A DNA stretch of 64,000 bases from the NCBI RefSeq assembly GCF_004123905.1, contig NZ_MZXW01000013.1:1-64000 (forward strand), written 5' to 3'. This stretch comes from Bradyrhizobium betae. GTDB taxonomy: Bacteria > Pseudomonadota > Alphaproteobacteria > Rhizobiales > Xanthobacteraceae. Positions 53,948 through 62,687 of this stretch are shown here, piece by piece; positions within the stretch are counted from its first letter, which is position 1; each line of letters starts with the position of its first letter. A program made the position numbers and the translations under genes. The notes under the pieces were generated by a model. That model had not been told where the DNA came from. It did no database searches and saw nothing but the letters and a program-made list of their open reading frames with translations.

Positions 53948-54293
53948 TGGTTTCATTCCCGGCGTTCTCCTTCGCGAAATCCCCTTGCCCTTTGTCGTCA
54001 ACTCAGGTTTTCGCAGCGGCCTCATCGTTGGAAATCTCGCAGAACGGATTCAACTGATGTCGGCTCCGTTCCAGAACTCGACGCTGAGGGCAGTTGATTC
54101 CGCGGATCAAGCAGAGTCAATTTGCAACCATAAGACGATTATGCAGCCCTGCCATACGACTCCCTGCAAGATGCATCGAGTACGCAATGCAGCAGGAATT
54201 CTTGGCACATGCGTAAGTGACACTGTCCCGCATGCGTCGAACTCTAATCAAAAGGCAGATAGCGCGCTGTAACCTTCGTCAACGCCAGATTGC
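53948..54293. other. Intergenic region
   Basis: About 350 bases with no supported gene. It lies upstream of the exported Pro/Arg-rich gene and ends at the orphan C-terminal fragment. Confidence 0.4.
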
Positions 54294-54386
54294 AACGCGC
54301 TTGCACTGGAGTACGATCCCGCGCGGGCTGCGCAGAAGATCATGGGGCAGAAGGAAGTGCTCGAAGACAAATCCGGCATCAAGTGA
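54294..54386 (+). pseudogene. Orphan C-terminal coding fragment
   Basis: The frame ending at the TGA 54384-54386 reads NALALEYDPARAAQKIMGQK followed by EVLEDKSGIK. It has the charged, helical look of a real protein end, but the frame is closed by a TAA at 54270-54272 and has no start. I could not identify the parent family. It looks like a decayed remnant; a chance frame remains possible. Confidence 0.45.
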
Positions 54387-54398
54387 ACGAGGCGTAAC

Positions 54399-54608
54399 AT
54401 GGTGGCACAAACGAGTGACGGATACGTTCTGCTGACCAAGAAGCTCGGCGGACTCTTCGCAATCATATTGGGATGCCTGCTGACGGCCGTCGGCGTGACA
54501 TTCGAATATGGCGGCACGACTTTCGTCGGCGTGCTGCTGCTGATACTTGGAGCCGGCCTGCTCGTGCTGAAGATCATCAGACGAAACCGAGAGCCTCCGT
54601 TGACCTAG
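54399..54608 (+). CDS. Small membrane protein
   Basis: The 69-residue product has two hydrophobic helices: LGGLFAIILGCLLTAVGVTF and FVGVLLLILGAGLLVLKII, with a basic tail (RRNREPP). The start at 54399 follows GAGGCG. I recognise this type as a common small membrane hypothetical of Bradyrhizobium. Function unknown. Confidence 0.6.
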   Translation: MVAQTSDGYVLLTKKLGGLFAIILGCLLTAVGVTFEYGGTTFVGVLLLILGAGLLVLKIIRRNREPPLT

Positions 54609-54690
54609 CCTGCGGCCACGGCTCGTTCACGCCCCGGGCGCGCCCCAGGCCGCATCTCGGCGGCGGGATCCTTCAAGAACAGCTCGCCTC

Positions 54691-54765
54691 ATTCCCGACA
54701 ATCGGAACGAGAACGTCGCTGCCTGGACGGACACCGGCTACCACTTCAACTGCGCTGTTGACTGA
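54691..54765 (+). pseudogene. C-terminal relic of a transglutaminase-like peptidase
   Basis: The frame to the stop at 54763-54765 reads PDNRNENVAAWTDTGYHFN, close to LDNQNENVIAWTETGYRFV of the intact peptidase at 48665-49291. The DNA is also alike over about 55 bases, for example AACGAGAACGTC and GCCTGGACGG. Nothing else of the gene remains, and the Cys and His are gone. Confidence 0.8.
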
Positions 54766-54816
54766 TCCAGCGGTTGCTTCATTGGGTACCGCCACAGGCA
54801 ATCACAAGGAGCTGCC

Positions 54817-55629
54817 ATGGCGTCGTTCCGCCCCGTCATCGCATTGTCCAGGGGTCTCGAAGTCCTGCGGGTGATCAATCAGGAACGGCAGTCGACCGTC
54901 GGCTCGCTGCACAAAGCGACGGGGCTGAACAAGGCAACGATCGTGCGCATGCTCGAGACGCTGGAGCATGAAGGCTATGTGGTCCGCCGGACCGAGCCCG
55001 CCAGCTACGCGCCAACGGGACGGGCGCTGCTGCTCAGCGCGGGCTATGACGAGCCCACCTGGATTGGCGGCATTGCCGAACCCATCCTGAACAAGTTCCG
55101 CAAACAGATCCATTGGCCATCAGACATCGCCGTACTCGATCAGGAGTCCATGGTCATCGCCCATACGACGCGGGTGGACGGCTCCCTGCTGTTCAGCCGT
55201 CCGCCCGGTTTTCGCTTTCCCGTTCTGGGCACCTCGATGGGACGCGCCTATCTCGCCTTCTGCGAGCCCGCCGAGCGGGAGCGCATCGTCGCCCGCCTTG
55301 CCCTCAGTCCCGAGCCCTGGAACGATCTGGCACGCAATCCCGGCAGGCTCGCCAAGGTGCTCCGCACGATCCGCAACGCCGGATTCGCGGTCATGGACGA
55401 GAGCTACAGCCGCCACGTTTTCGGCGGCGCAGTTTGGGCCATCGGCGTTCCCGTCGTTCTGCGGGATCGCCTGTTCGCCAGCATGAACGTGATGATGCTC
55501 CGCGAAGCGGTCAGCACGGAGGACGGCGCACGTCGCTTCGTACCGCCGATGAAGAAAGTCGCCTCCGCGCTTGCCGAGGCGCTTGGCGCCAAGCTTGCCG
55601 CGCCGAGCACTCTTTCTGCCCAAAGCTAG
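54817..55629 (+). CDS. IclR-family transcriptional regulator
   Basis: The 270-residue protein has an N-terminal winged helix (ALSRGLEVLRVINQERQSTV, LHKATGLNKATIVRMLETLE) and a C-terminal IclR effector domain (VFGGAVWAIGVPVVLRDRLF). The start at 54817 follows AAGGAG. It probably controls the adjacent TTT receptor gene, which is broken, or a distant catabolic operon; the effector is likely a small acid. Confidence 0.9.
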   Translation: MASFRPVIALSRGLEVLRVINQERQSTVGSLHKATGLNKATIVRMLETLEHEGYVVRRTEPASYAPTGRALLLSAGYDEPTWIGGIAEPILNKFRKQIHWPSDIAVLDQESMVIAHTTRVDGSLLFSRPPGFRFPVLGTSMGRAYLAFCEPAERERIVARLALSPEPWNDLARNPGRLAKVLRTIRNAGFAVMDESYSRHVFGGAVWAIGVPVVLRDRLFASMNVMMLREAVSTEDGARRFVPPMKKVASALAEALGAKLAAPSTLSAQS

Positions 55630-55744
55630 CCATTTCATACAGTGAAACGGCATTTCTATTTCTTGACGCTCTTGCTGGCCCGTGTGACACGTCTTCCCGG
55701 CGGCCGCTGGCCACCCAATGACGCAATGACAAGGGGAGGCCGAA

Positions 55745-56721
55745 GTGTGGACATGCGCCAGAATTGTGGGTGCCGCAATTGCATGTCTGACGCTGGCCTC
55801 TGCTGAAACGGCTTGGGCCGAAGTCTGGCCGACCCGGGCAATCAGGATCGTCGTCTCCACGCCGGCAGGCGGCATCACCGATGCCTTCGCCCGCGCCTAT
55901 GGCGACTATATCTCGCAGAAGCTCGGCCAGCCGGTCATCGTCGAAAACAAGACCGGGGCCAGCGGTGCGCTGGCGGCGCAATCGGTGAAGGATTCCGCGG
56001 CGGACGGCTATACGCTGATGTACACGATCTCATCCACCCTGCTCGGTAACCGGCTGCTGCTGAAATCGCTGGCCTATGATCCGGACAAGGATTTCGCAAT
56101 TGTCGCGGTGACGCCTTCAGGACACCTGCCGTTGGTGGCCCATACGGCCACCGGTGCAAAGACGCTGGAAGAGTTCGTCGCCTATGCGCGCGCCAACAAG
56201 GTCACGGCCGGCTCGTACGCATCGGCTCGTTCGCACACATTGCGATCGCCCAGCTCAACCGGCAATTCGGCCTCGACATTTCCATCGTGCATTACCGCGG
56301 CGAAGCCCCGATGTGGCAGGATTTCGCAGCCGGCGTCATCCAGGCGGCGGTCGGCAGCTATCAGGCCGCGCTTCCGGTGCTCGATACCGGCGTCGGCCGC
56401 GCAATTGCCGTGCCGACACCGGTGCGCATGAAGAAGCTGCCCGAAACCAGGACGTTTATCGAGCAAGGCGTCACCGGCAATGTCTTCCAGCTCACCAGCT
56501 TCACAACGCTGGTGGCGCCCGCTGCGACGCCAACAGACCGGATCGAACTGCTCGCCAAATTGATGGTTGAAGGCGGCAAGACGGAGCGCGTGCAGAAACT
56601 GCTCGAAGCATTCGGAGTCGACTCGCCGGCAATGGATCGCGCATCCTCGGTTGCGCTGTACGAAAAGGAAGGGCCGATCTGGCTCAAGTCGATCAAGTCT
56701 CTCGGATTGGAGCCGCAATAG
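55745..56721 (+). pseudogene. Tripartite tricarboxylate transporter receptor, frameshifted
   Basis: A GTG at 55745 with GGGGAGG upstream begins a signal peptide and the TTT/Bug receptor VWPTRAIRIVVSTPAGGITD, then GQPVIVENKTGASGALAAQS and DGYTLMYTISSTLLG. Near 56220 one base is missing: the frame is TAGSYA then should read IGSFAHIAIAQLNRQFGLDI, which is in the next frame. It continues HYRGEAPMWQDFAAGVIQAA to LKSIKSLGLEPQ and stops at 56719-56721. The rest is intact, so the break may be recent or a sequencing error. Confidence 0.85.
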
Positions 56722-56757
56722 TCCTGGCCGAATCCTGGTGCGGACGCTTCGTCGGGC

Positions 56758-57465
56758 TCACACGCCGAGCACGTCGGCGAGCCGCAATTCGTCGGCGGCC
56801 GGGTCTTTCAAAAACAGTTCAGCCTCGATCTCGTTCAGATGCGACAGCATCTGCGCGCGCGCGGACTGCCTGTCGCGCTTGCGGATCGCGCTAACGATGC
56901 CGGCGTGATGATCGGTGCCGCAGGCCGGCGTGTCGTGACGGCGGTAGAGCAGGATGATCAGCGAGGAACGCGCGATCAGTTCTTTCAGGAAACCGAGATA
57001 GATGCTGTGGCCAGACATCTCGGCGACGAGCTTGTGAAATTCGCCGGAGAGACGGACCGACGCCCTCGCGTCGCCACGCAGCTCCGCCTCGCGCTCTTCG
57101 GTGAGATGCTGCTGGAGACGAGCGAGCCAGGCCGGCGAGACCGCCTCGATCGCGTGGTCGACGATGGTGGGCTCGATCAGGCGGCGCGCCTCGAACACTT
57201 CGCGGGCATCGGCCGGCGTCGGGCGTGCAACGAAGGCGCCGCGGTTCTTCTCGATGTTGACGATGCCCTCATGCGCGAGCTGCTGGAGCGCGGTACGGAC
57301 CAGCGTGCGGCTGGCGCCATAGATCTCGCCGATCTCGTCCTCGCCGAGCTTCGTGCCCGGCAGCAGGCGATGCTCGAGGATCGCCGCGGTCACGCCCTCC
57401 CTGATACGGCTGACGCGATCACTCGCATCTGGCGCATCGGATTTTTGGCGGGTCTTGGCGGCCAT
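56758..57465 (-). CDS. GntR-family regulator (FadR/FCD type)
   Basis: The 235-residue protein (start 57465, MAAKTRQK) has a winged helix (VTAAILEHRLLPGTKLGEDE, YGASRTLVRTALQQLAHEGI) and an FCD ligand domain with metal-binding candidates in GEFHKLVAEMSGHS and DHHAGIVSAI. It diverges from the ABC importer and probably represses it, with an inducer among the importer's substrates. A half-site-like TATACAA occurs at 57556-57562 in the intervening DNA. Confidence 0.9.
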   Translation of the reverse strand: MAAKTRQKSDAPDASDRVSRIREGVTAAILEHRLLPGTKLGEDEIGEIYGASRTLVRTALQQLAHEGIVNIEKNRGAFVARPTPADAREVFEARRLIEPTIVDHAIEAVSPAWLARLQQHLTEEREAELRGDARASVRLSGEFHKLVAEMSGHSIYLGFLKELIARSSLIILLYRRHDTPACGTDHHAGIVSAIRKRDRQSARAQMLSHLNEIEAELFLKDPAADELRLADVLGV

Positions 57466-57734
57466 TGGTTGGAGGATTCGGGTTTGAGGACTCGATCGTC
57501 GACGTCTGGCCTCGAATGTTAGTCGACGAGCTGTATCCAATCACAGGCGAAACTTTATACAATCTGCGCCCATTTTGTGTGCATATTATTGCCCGTTCGG
57601 CGAGCCGTGCTGCTGCGCCGGATTTGATCTAACGACCTGACTCCACTGCACAGTTTTGCAATTCGGCAGTTTCCGCGCGGTTGGCACGGACCTTGCGGAG
57701 AAAGCCGGAGCATCGCCCTCCCAGCGGACACGCC

Positions 57735-58721
57735 ATGGCCACTCCTGCCGCTCTCGAACTGGTCGCCGTCACCAAGCGCTACGACACGACGCTGGCGGTC
57801 GACACCGTCAATCTGAAGATCCCGGCCGGCACCTATTGCTGCCTGCTCGGCCCGTCCGGCTGCGGCAAGACCTCGACCTTGCGCATGATCGCCGGCCACG
57901 AGGCAGTCAGCGAAGGCGACATCATCCTGGGCGCGCAGAACGTCACCGATCTGGAGCCGGCCAAGCGCGGCACGGCCATGATGTTCCAGTCCTATGCGCT
58001 GTTTCCGCATTTGACCGTGCTCGACAATGTCGCGTTTGCCCTGAAAATGCGCGGCATCGACCGCATGACGCGGCACAAGCGCGCCGGCGAATTGCTCGAG
58101 CTCGTCGCCATGAGCCCCTATGCCGGCCGCCTCCCCGCGCAGCTCTCCGGCGGCCAGCAGCAGCGCGTCGCGCTCGCGCGTGCGCTGATCACCGAGCCGC
58201 AGATCCTGTTGCTCGACGAGCCGCTGTCGGCGCTCGATCCGTTCCTGCGGGTGAGGATGCGCGGCGAGCTCAAACGGCTGCAGCGGGAGCTCGGCATCAG
58301 CTTCATCCAGGTCACCCACGGCCAGGAAGAGGCGATGGCGCTTGCCGACCACATCGTGGTGATGAACCATGGCAAGATCGAGCAGCAGGGCTCGGCCCGC
58401 GACATCTTCCACCATCCCCGCACCGAATTCGTGGCCCGCTTCATCGGCGGCCACAACGTCCTCAGCGACGACGGCAACCTCATCGCCGTGCGCGCCGATC
58501 AGCTCGGCATCGTGCCGTTCACTGACGGCGCGTACGGCGCGCCGGCGCTGCTGACCCAAACCGAGTACCAGGGCTCCTACATCGCCGTCTCGCTCACGCT
58601 CGACGACGGCACCGCCCTGTTCTCCCACCTTCCCGAGGCCACCTTCGACGTCCACCCGTTCCGCCCGGGCGATCGCGTGCTGGCCACCTGGGATCCCGCC
58701 AAGGCGCAGCGCCTGCAATAG
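57735..58721 (+). CDS. ABC transporter ATP-binding protein (PotA-like)
   Basis: The 328-residue ATPase has LLGPSGCGKTSTLRMIAGHE (Walker A), AQLSGGQQQRVALARALI (signature), ILLLDEPLSALDPFLRVRMR (Walker B) and FIQVTHGQEEAMALAD (switch His). The C-terminal 90 residues form a TOBE domain typical of CUT1/POPT importers. The start at 57735 (MATPAAL) is chosen. It is the first gene of a four-gene importer with a racemase. Confidence 0.94.
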   Translation: MATPAALELVAVTKRYDTTLAVDTVNLKIPAGTYCCLLGPSGCGKTSTLRMIAGHEAVSEGDIILGAQNVTDLEPAKRGTAMMFQSYALFPHLTVLDNVAFALKMRGIDRMTRHKRAGELLELVAMSPYAGRLPAQLSGGQQQRVALARALITEPQILLLDEPLSALDPFLRVRMRGELKRLQRELGISFIQVTHGQEEAMALADHIVVMNHGKIEQQGSARDIFHHPRTEFVARFIGGHNVLSDDGNLIAVRADQLGIVPFTDGAYGAPALLTQTEYQGSYIAVSLTLDDGTALFSHLPEATFDVHPFRPGDRVLATWDPAKAQRLQ

Positions 58722-58764
58722 CGCCGTCATTTTAGAAAATGCGCAACACAGAGGAGTGAGCGAT

Positions 58765-60054
58765 ATGACCGAGACGACCAAAAAGACCGGCGTCAGCCGC
58801 CGCACGCTATTGAAGAGCACCGCGGGTCTCGCGGGCCTTGCCGCCGGCTCCGGCGCCATCACCGGATTTCCCTATGTGAAGTCGGCCGATGCGAAGGTGC
58901 TGCGCTATCTCGGCACCGCCGTGAACGAAGGCGACGACATCTCCAAGCAGTGCCTGAAAGACACCGGCATCAAGATCGAATACATCACCGCGACCACCGA
59001 CGACGTCACCAAGCGCGTGATGACCCAGCCGAACTCCTTCGACGTGCTGGACACCGAATATTTCTCGCTGAAGAAGCTGGTGCCGTCGGGCAACATCCTT
59101 GCCCTCGACGCCAAGAAGATCAAGGAATTCGACAACATCACGCCCGTTTTCACCAAGGGTGAGACGCCCGGCGGCAAGAAGATCGGCAATCAGGGCACCG
59201 CGCCCTGGAAAGTGCTCTATCTCGAAGGCAAGGACTCCAAGACCTTCTCCAAGACGGCGACCGAGTTCGTCACGCTGATCCCGACCGTCTACAACGCCGA
59301 TACGCTCGGCATCCGCCCTGACATCATCAAGCGCCCGATCAACTCCTGGGCTGAACTTCTCAACCCCGAGTTCAAGGGCAAGGCCTCGATCCTCAACATC
59401 CCCTCGATCGGCATCATGGATGCCGCGATGGTCGTGGAAGCCACCGGCAAGTACAAATATGCCGACAAGGGCAACATGACCAAGGAAGAGATCGATCTCA
59501 CCATGAAGGTGATGACCGAAGCCAAGAAGGCCGGCCAGTTCCGCGCGTTCTGGAAGGACTTCAACGAGAGCGTCAACCTGATGGCCTCGGGCGAAACCGT
59601 GATCCAGTCGATGTGGTCGCCGGCAGTGACGAAGGTTCGCTCGATGGGGATCGCCTGCACCTTCCAGCCGCTCAAGGAAGGCTATCGCTCCTGGGCCTCG
59701 GGCTTCTGTGTCTCCAAGGGCGTGTCGGGTCAAAAGCTCGAATGGGCCTACGAGTTCGTCAACTGGTTCCTGTCAGGCTATGCCGGCGCCTATCTCAACC
59801 GCCAAGGCTACTACTCCGCCGTGCTTTCCACTGCCAAGGCGCACATGGAGCCGTACGAGTGGGCCTACTGGATGGAAGGCAAGCCGGCCGAGAAGGACAT
59901 CAAGGCGCCCGACGGCTCGCTGCTGGAGAAGGCTGGTGCCGTGCGCGACGGCGGCTCCTATGAGGACCGCATGGGCGGCGTCGCCTGCTGGAACGCGGTG
60001 ATGGACGAGAACGACTACATGGTCCGCAAGTGGAACGAGTTCATCGCGGCGTGA
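58765..60054 (+). CDS. ABC transporter substrate-binding protein (PotD-like)
   Basis: The 429-residue protein has a twin-arginine signal (SRRTLLKSTAGLAGLAAG) and an extracellular solute-binding family fold (EYITATTDDVTKRVMTQPNS, WAELLNPEFKGKASILNIPS, ESVNLMASGETVIQSMWSPA). It delivers ligand to the two permeases. The start at 58765 follows GAGGAG with 8-9 bases. The class carries polyamines, opines or putrescine-like and other cations, but the racemase suggests another substrate. Confidence 0.92.
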   Translation: MTETTKKTGVSRRTLLKSTAGLAGLAAGSGAITGFPYVKSADAKVLRYLGTAVNEGDDISKQCLKDTGIKIEYITATTDDVTKRVMTQPNSFDVLDTEYFSLKKLVPSGNILALDAKKIKEFDNITPVFTKGETPGGKKIGNQGTAPWKVLYLEGKDSKTFSKTATEFVTLIPTVYNADTLGIRPDIIKRPINSWAELLNPEFKGKASILNIPSIGIMDAAMVVEATGKYKYADKGNMTKEEIDLTMKVMTEAKKAGQFRAFWKDFNESVNLMASGETVIQSMWSPAVTKVRSMGIACTFQPLKEGYRSWASGFCVSKGVSGQKLEWAYEFVNWFLSGYAGAYLNRQGYYSAVLSTAKAHMEPYEWAYWMEGKPAEKDIKAPDGSLLEKAGAVRDGGSYEDRMGGVACWNAVMDENDYMVRKWNEFIAA

Positions 60055-61013
60055 TGGACATGTCGGAAGAAGTTTTGCAACAGGCGTCCCCGGGCTTGAT
60101 CCCGGGGTCGGGCACAGCGCGCGCGGCAAAGCCGACGCGCCTGTCGCCGTCTTTCATCTCCTGGCTTCAGGCCGGGCCGATGATGCTGGTGTTTCTCGCC
60201 TTCTTCCTCATTCCGCTCGTCTTTGTCATCATCGTCTCGTTCTGGGACTACAACGAATACCAGTTGCTGCCGGCGTTCTCCGGCCGCGGCTACACCGACA
60301 CGTTCGAGGGCTGCATCGCGCAGCTGCCCGATCTCTGCACCATCGCCAAGACCTATCTGAAGACGCTGAAGCTCTGCTTCCTGGTCTGGGTGATCACGCT
60401 CTTCATCGGCTTCTGGGTCGCCTACTTCCTCGCCTTCCACGTCAAGTCCAAGACCTGGCAGATGGGATTGTCGCTGCTCTGCACGATCCCGTTCTGGACC
60501 TCCAACGTGATCCGTATGATCGCCTGGATTCCGCTGCTCGGCCGCAACGGCCTCGTCAACTCCGGACTGGTGAAGACCGGGCTGATCAACCATCCCCTGG
60601 AATGGCTGCTGTTCTCCGAATTCTCCGTGGTGCTCGCGCTGGTCCACCTCTTCACCTTCTTCATGGTGGTGCCGATCTTTAACTCGATGGTGCGCATCGA
60701 CAAATCGCTGATCGAGGCCGCCTATGATGCCGGCGCGACCGGATTCCAGACGCTCGTGAACGTCATCATTCCGCTCGCCAAGCCCGGCATCGTGATCGGC
60801 TCGATCTTCGTCATCACCATCGTGATGGGCGACTTCATCACCATCGGCGTGATGGGCGGCCAGCAGATCGCCGCCGCGGGCAAGATCATCGAGACGCGGG
60901 TGAACGCGCTGCAATTCCCGGCCGCCGCGGCCAACGCCGTGATCCTGCTCGTCATCACCTTCCTGATCATCACCATGATGTCGCGCATCGTCGACATCAA
61001 GAAGGAGCTGTAG
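60054..61013 (+). CDS. ABC transporter permease (PotB-like)
   Basis: The 319-residue protein has six hydrophobic helices and the EAA loop EAAYDAGATGFQTLVNVIIP. Its ATG overlaps the TGA of the binding-protein gene (TGATG). The N-terminal 35 residues include SPGLIPGSGTARA, coded by a palindrome (60088-60107) that looks like a repeat inserted in frame. It pairs with the next permease. Confidence 0.93.
   Translation: MDMSEEVLQQASPGLIPGSGTARAAKPTRLSPSFISWLQAGPMMLVFLAFFLIPLVFVIIVSFWDYNEYQLLPAFSGRGYTDTFEGCIAQLPDLCTIAKTYLKTLKLCFLVWVITLFIGFWVAYFLAFHVKSKTWQMGLSLLCTIPFWTSNVIRMIAWIPLLGRNGLVNSGLVKTGLINHPLEWLLFSEFSVVLALVHLFTFFMVVPIFNSMVRIDKSLIEAAYDAGATGFQTLVNVIIPLAKPGIVIGSIFVITIVMGDFITIGVMGGQQIAAAGKIIETRVNALQFPAAAANAVILLVITFLIITMMSRIVDIKKEL
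60088..60107. repeat. Palindrome inside the permease coding sequence
   Basis: CCCCGGG (60088-60094) and CCCGGGG (60101-60107) form a perfect 7-bp stem around CTTGAT, in frame at codons ~12-18 of the permease. It resembles intergenic CCCGGGCTTGA-CCCGGG elements of alphaproteobacteria. Confidence 0.5.
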
Positions 61014-61016
61014 AGC

Positions 61017-61895
61017 ATGAAGGAAGGACGCCCCCGCTCTTTCTACGTGCTCGCGATCTTCTTCGCGGCCTACACGCTGTTTCTCTACGGCCCGATGATC
61101 GCGATCTACGTACTGTCGTTCCAGGGACCGCAGGGCGGCCTCACCTTCCCGATGAACGGCGTGTCGACCTTCTGGATCGCAAAACTGTTCCAGGGCACCG
61201 GCATCGTCGATCTCGGCGCGGCATTCCGCCGTTCGCTGCTGCTGGGCGTGATCGTGATGATCGTCACCGTCGTGCTGTCGGTCGCCGCCGGCATGGCGTT
61301 CCGCCGCAAGTTCAAGGCGCAAAGCATCTTGTTCTATTCGGCGATCGCGAGCCTGATCGTTCCCTCGATCATCACCTCGCTCGGCATCTCGCTTGAATTT
61401 CGTATCATCGACGATCTGATCAAGGCGCATTGGAACGAGAATTTCGAGACCTCGATGGGCCTGCTGACCTCCGGCCTTGGCGCGCACCTGACCTGGACGC
61501 TGCCGTTCGGCCTGCTCATCATGTTTGCGATCTTCAACCGCTTTGATCCCCGGCTCGAGGAAGCCGCGCGCGATCTTGGTGCGACGCCGTGGCAGGCCTT
61601 CCGCCACGTCGTGCTGCCGATCATCCTGCCATCGGTGATCGGCATCGGCCTGTTCGGCTTCACGCTGTCCTGGGACGAGCTCGCGCGCTCCAGCCAGGCG
61701 ATCGGCGCGGTGAATACATTGCCGCTCGATCTCCAGGGCCTCACCACCACCGTGACCAACCCCGACATCTATGCGCTCGGCACCATCATCTCCGCAGTGT
61801 CCTTTGCGGTGATCACGCTTGCGCTCGGCACCATCCACATGCTCAACAAGCGGCAGGCGGCCAAGGGCTCGGACGCCGGCAAAGGGCTCGTCTAA
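61017..61895 (+). CDS. ABC transporter permease (PotC-like)
   Basis: The 292-residue protein has six hydrophobic helices and the EAA loop EEAARDLGATPWQAFRHVVL-P. Together with the previous gene it forms the membrane channel. It starts 3 bp after the previous stop and is followed at 5 bp by the racemase gene. Confidence 0.93.
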   Translation: MKEGRPRSFYVLAIFFAAYTLFLYGPMIAIYVLSFQGPQGGLTFPMNGVSTFWIAKLFQGTGIVDLGAAFRRSLLLGVIVMIVTVVLSVAAGMAFRRKFKAQSILFYSAIASLIVPSIITSLGISLEFRIIDDLIKAHWNENFETSMGLLTSGLGAHLTWTLPFGLLIMFAIFNRFDPRLEEAARDLGATPWQAFRHVVLPIILPSVIGIGLFGFTLSWDELARSSQAIGAVNTLPLDLQGLTTTVTNPDIYALGTIISAVSFAVITLALGTIHMLNKRQAAKGSDAGKGLV

Positions 61896-61900
61896 CTGCG

Positions 61901-62632
61901 ATGCGACTTCACGTCGTCAATCCCAACACCACCACGTCGATGACGGCGAAGATCGCCGCGGCTGCGCGCAGCGTCGCGCTGCCCGACACCATGATCGACG
62001 CGCGCCAGCCGACGATGGGCCCGGTCTCGATCGAGGGATTTTACGACGAAGCCTTCGCCGTCCCCGGCATGCTCGGCTGCATCCGCGAGGCCGATCGCGA
62101 CGGCGCGAATGCGCATATCATCGCCTGCTTCGACGACACCGGCCTCGATGCCGCACGCGCCGCCGCAAATGCGCCGGTGATCGGCATCGGCGAAGCCGGC
62201 TTTCACATGGCGAGCCTGATCGCCGCGCGCTTTGCCGTGGTGACGACGCTCGGTGTCTCCATCGTGCCGATCGAATATAATCTGAAGAAGTACGGCCTCG
62301 CTGAGCGCTGCGCCCGCGTCCGCGCCGCGGAAGTCCCGGTGCTGGCCTTGGAAGAGCGCAACACCGACGCGCTGGCAAAAATCTCCACCGAGATCACCGC
62401 CGCGATCCGCGACGACCGCGCCGAGGCCATCGTGCTCGGCTGCGCCGGCATGGCCGATCTCGCCGCCGAGCTCGGCGCCACGCACGGCCTGCCCGTGATC
62501 GACGGCGTCGCCGCCGCAGTGACGCTGGCAGAATCCCTGGTACGGCTGGGGCTGAAGACGTCCCGGCTCGGACCCTATGCCTCGCCGCGCTCGAAGATCT
62601 ATTCCGGGCCGTTTTCGTCGTTTCAGCCGTAG
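61901..62632 (+). CDS. Asp/Glu/hydantoin racemase family protein
   Basis: The 243-residue protein belongs to the hydantoin/Asp-Glu racemase family: MRLHVVNPNTTTSMTAKIAA at the N-terminus, IIACFDDTGLDAARAAANAP with the first catalytic Cys, and EAIVLGCAGMADLAAELGAT with the second. Both Cys are present, so it should interconvert enantiomers of a hydantoin, allantoin or a related acid. It is the last gene of the ABC importer unit, 5 bp after the permease, which argues that the importer carries its substrate. Confidence 0.88.
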   Translation: MRLHVVNPNTTTSMTAKIAAAARSVALPDTMIDARQPTMGPVSIEGFYDEAFAVPGMLGCIREADRDGANAHIIACFDDTGLDAARAAANAPVIGIGEAGFHMASLIAARFAVVTTLGVSIVPIEYNLKKYGLAERCARVRAAEVPVLALEERNTDALAKISTEITAAIRDDRAEAIVLGCAGMADLAAELGATHGLPVIDGVAAAVTLAESLVRLGLKTSRLGPYASPRSKIYSGPFSSFQP

Positions 62633-62642
62633 GCTGACCATG

Positions 62643-62672
62643 CCGGCAGCCCCCTCGGGCGAGGACTGCCGG
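62643..62672. terminator. Hairpin between convergent genes
   Basis: CCGGCAG (62643-62649) pairs with CTGCCGG (62666-62672) with an inner CCTC/GAGG, between the racemase stop and the convergent catalase-fusion stop. No T-run follows, so termination would be weak. Confidence 0.4.
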
Positions 62673-62687
62673 AGGTCAACAAGTGTC

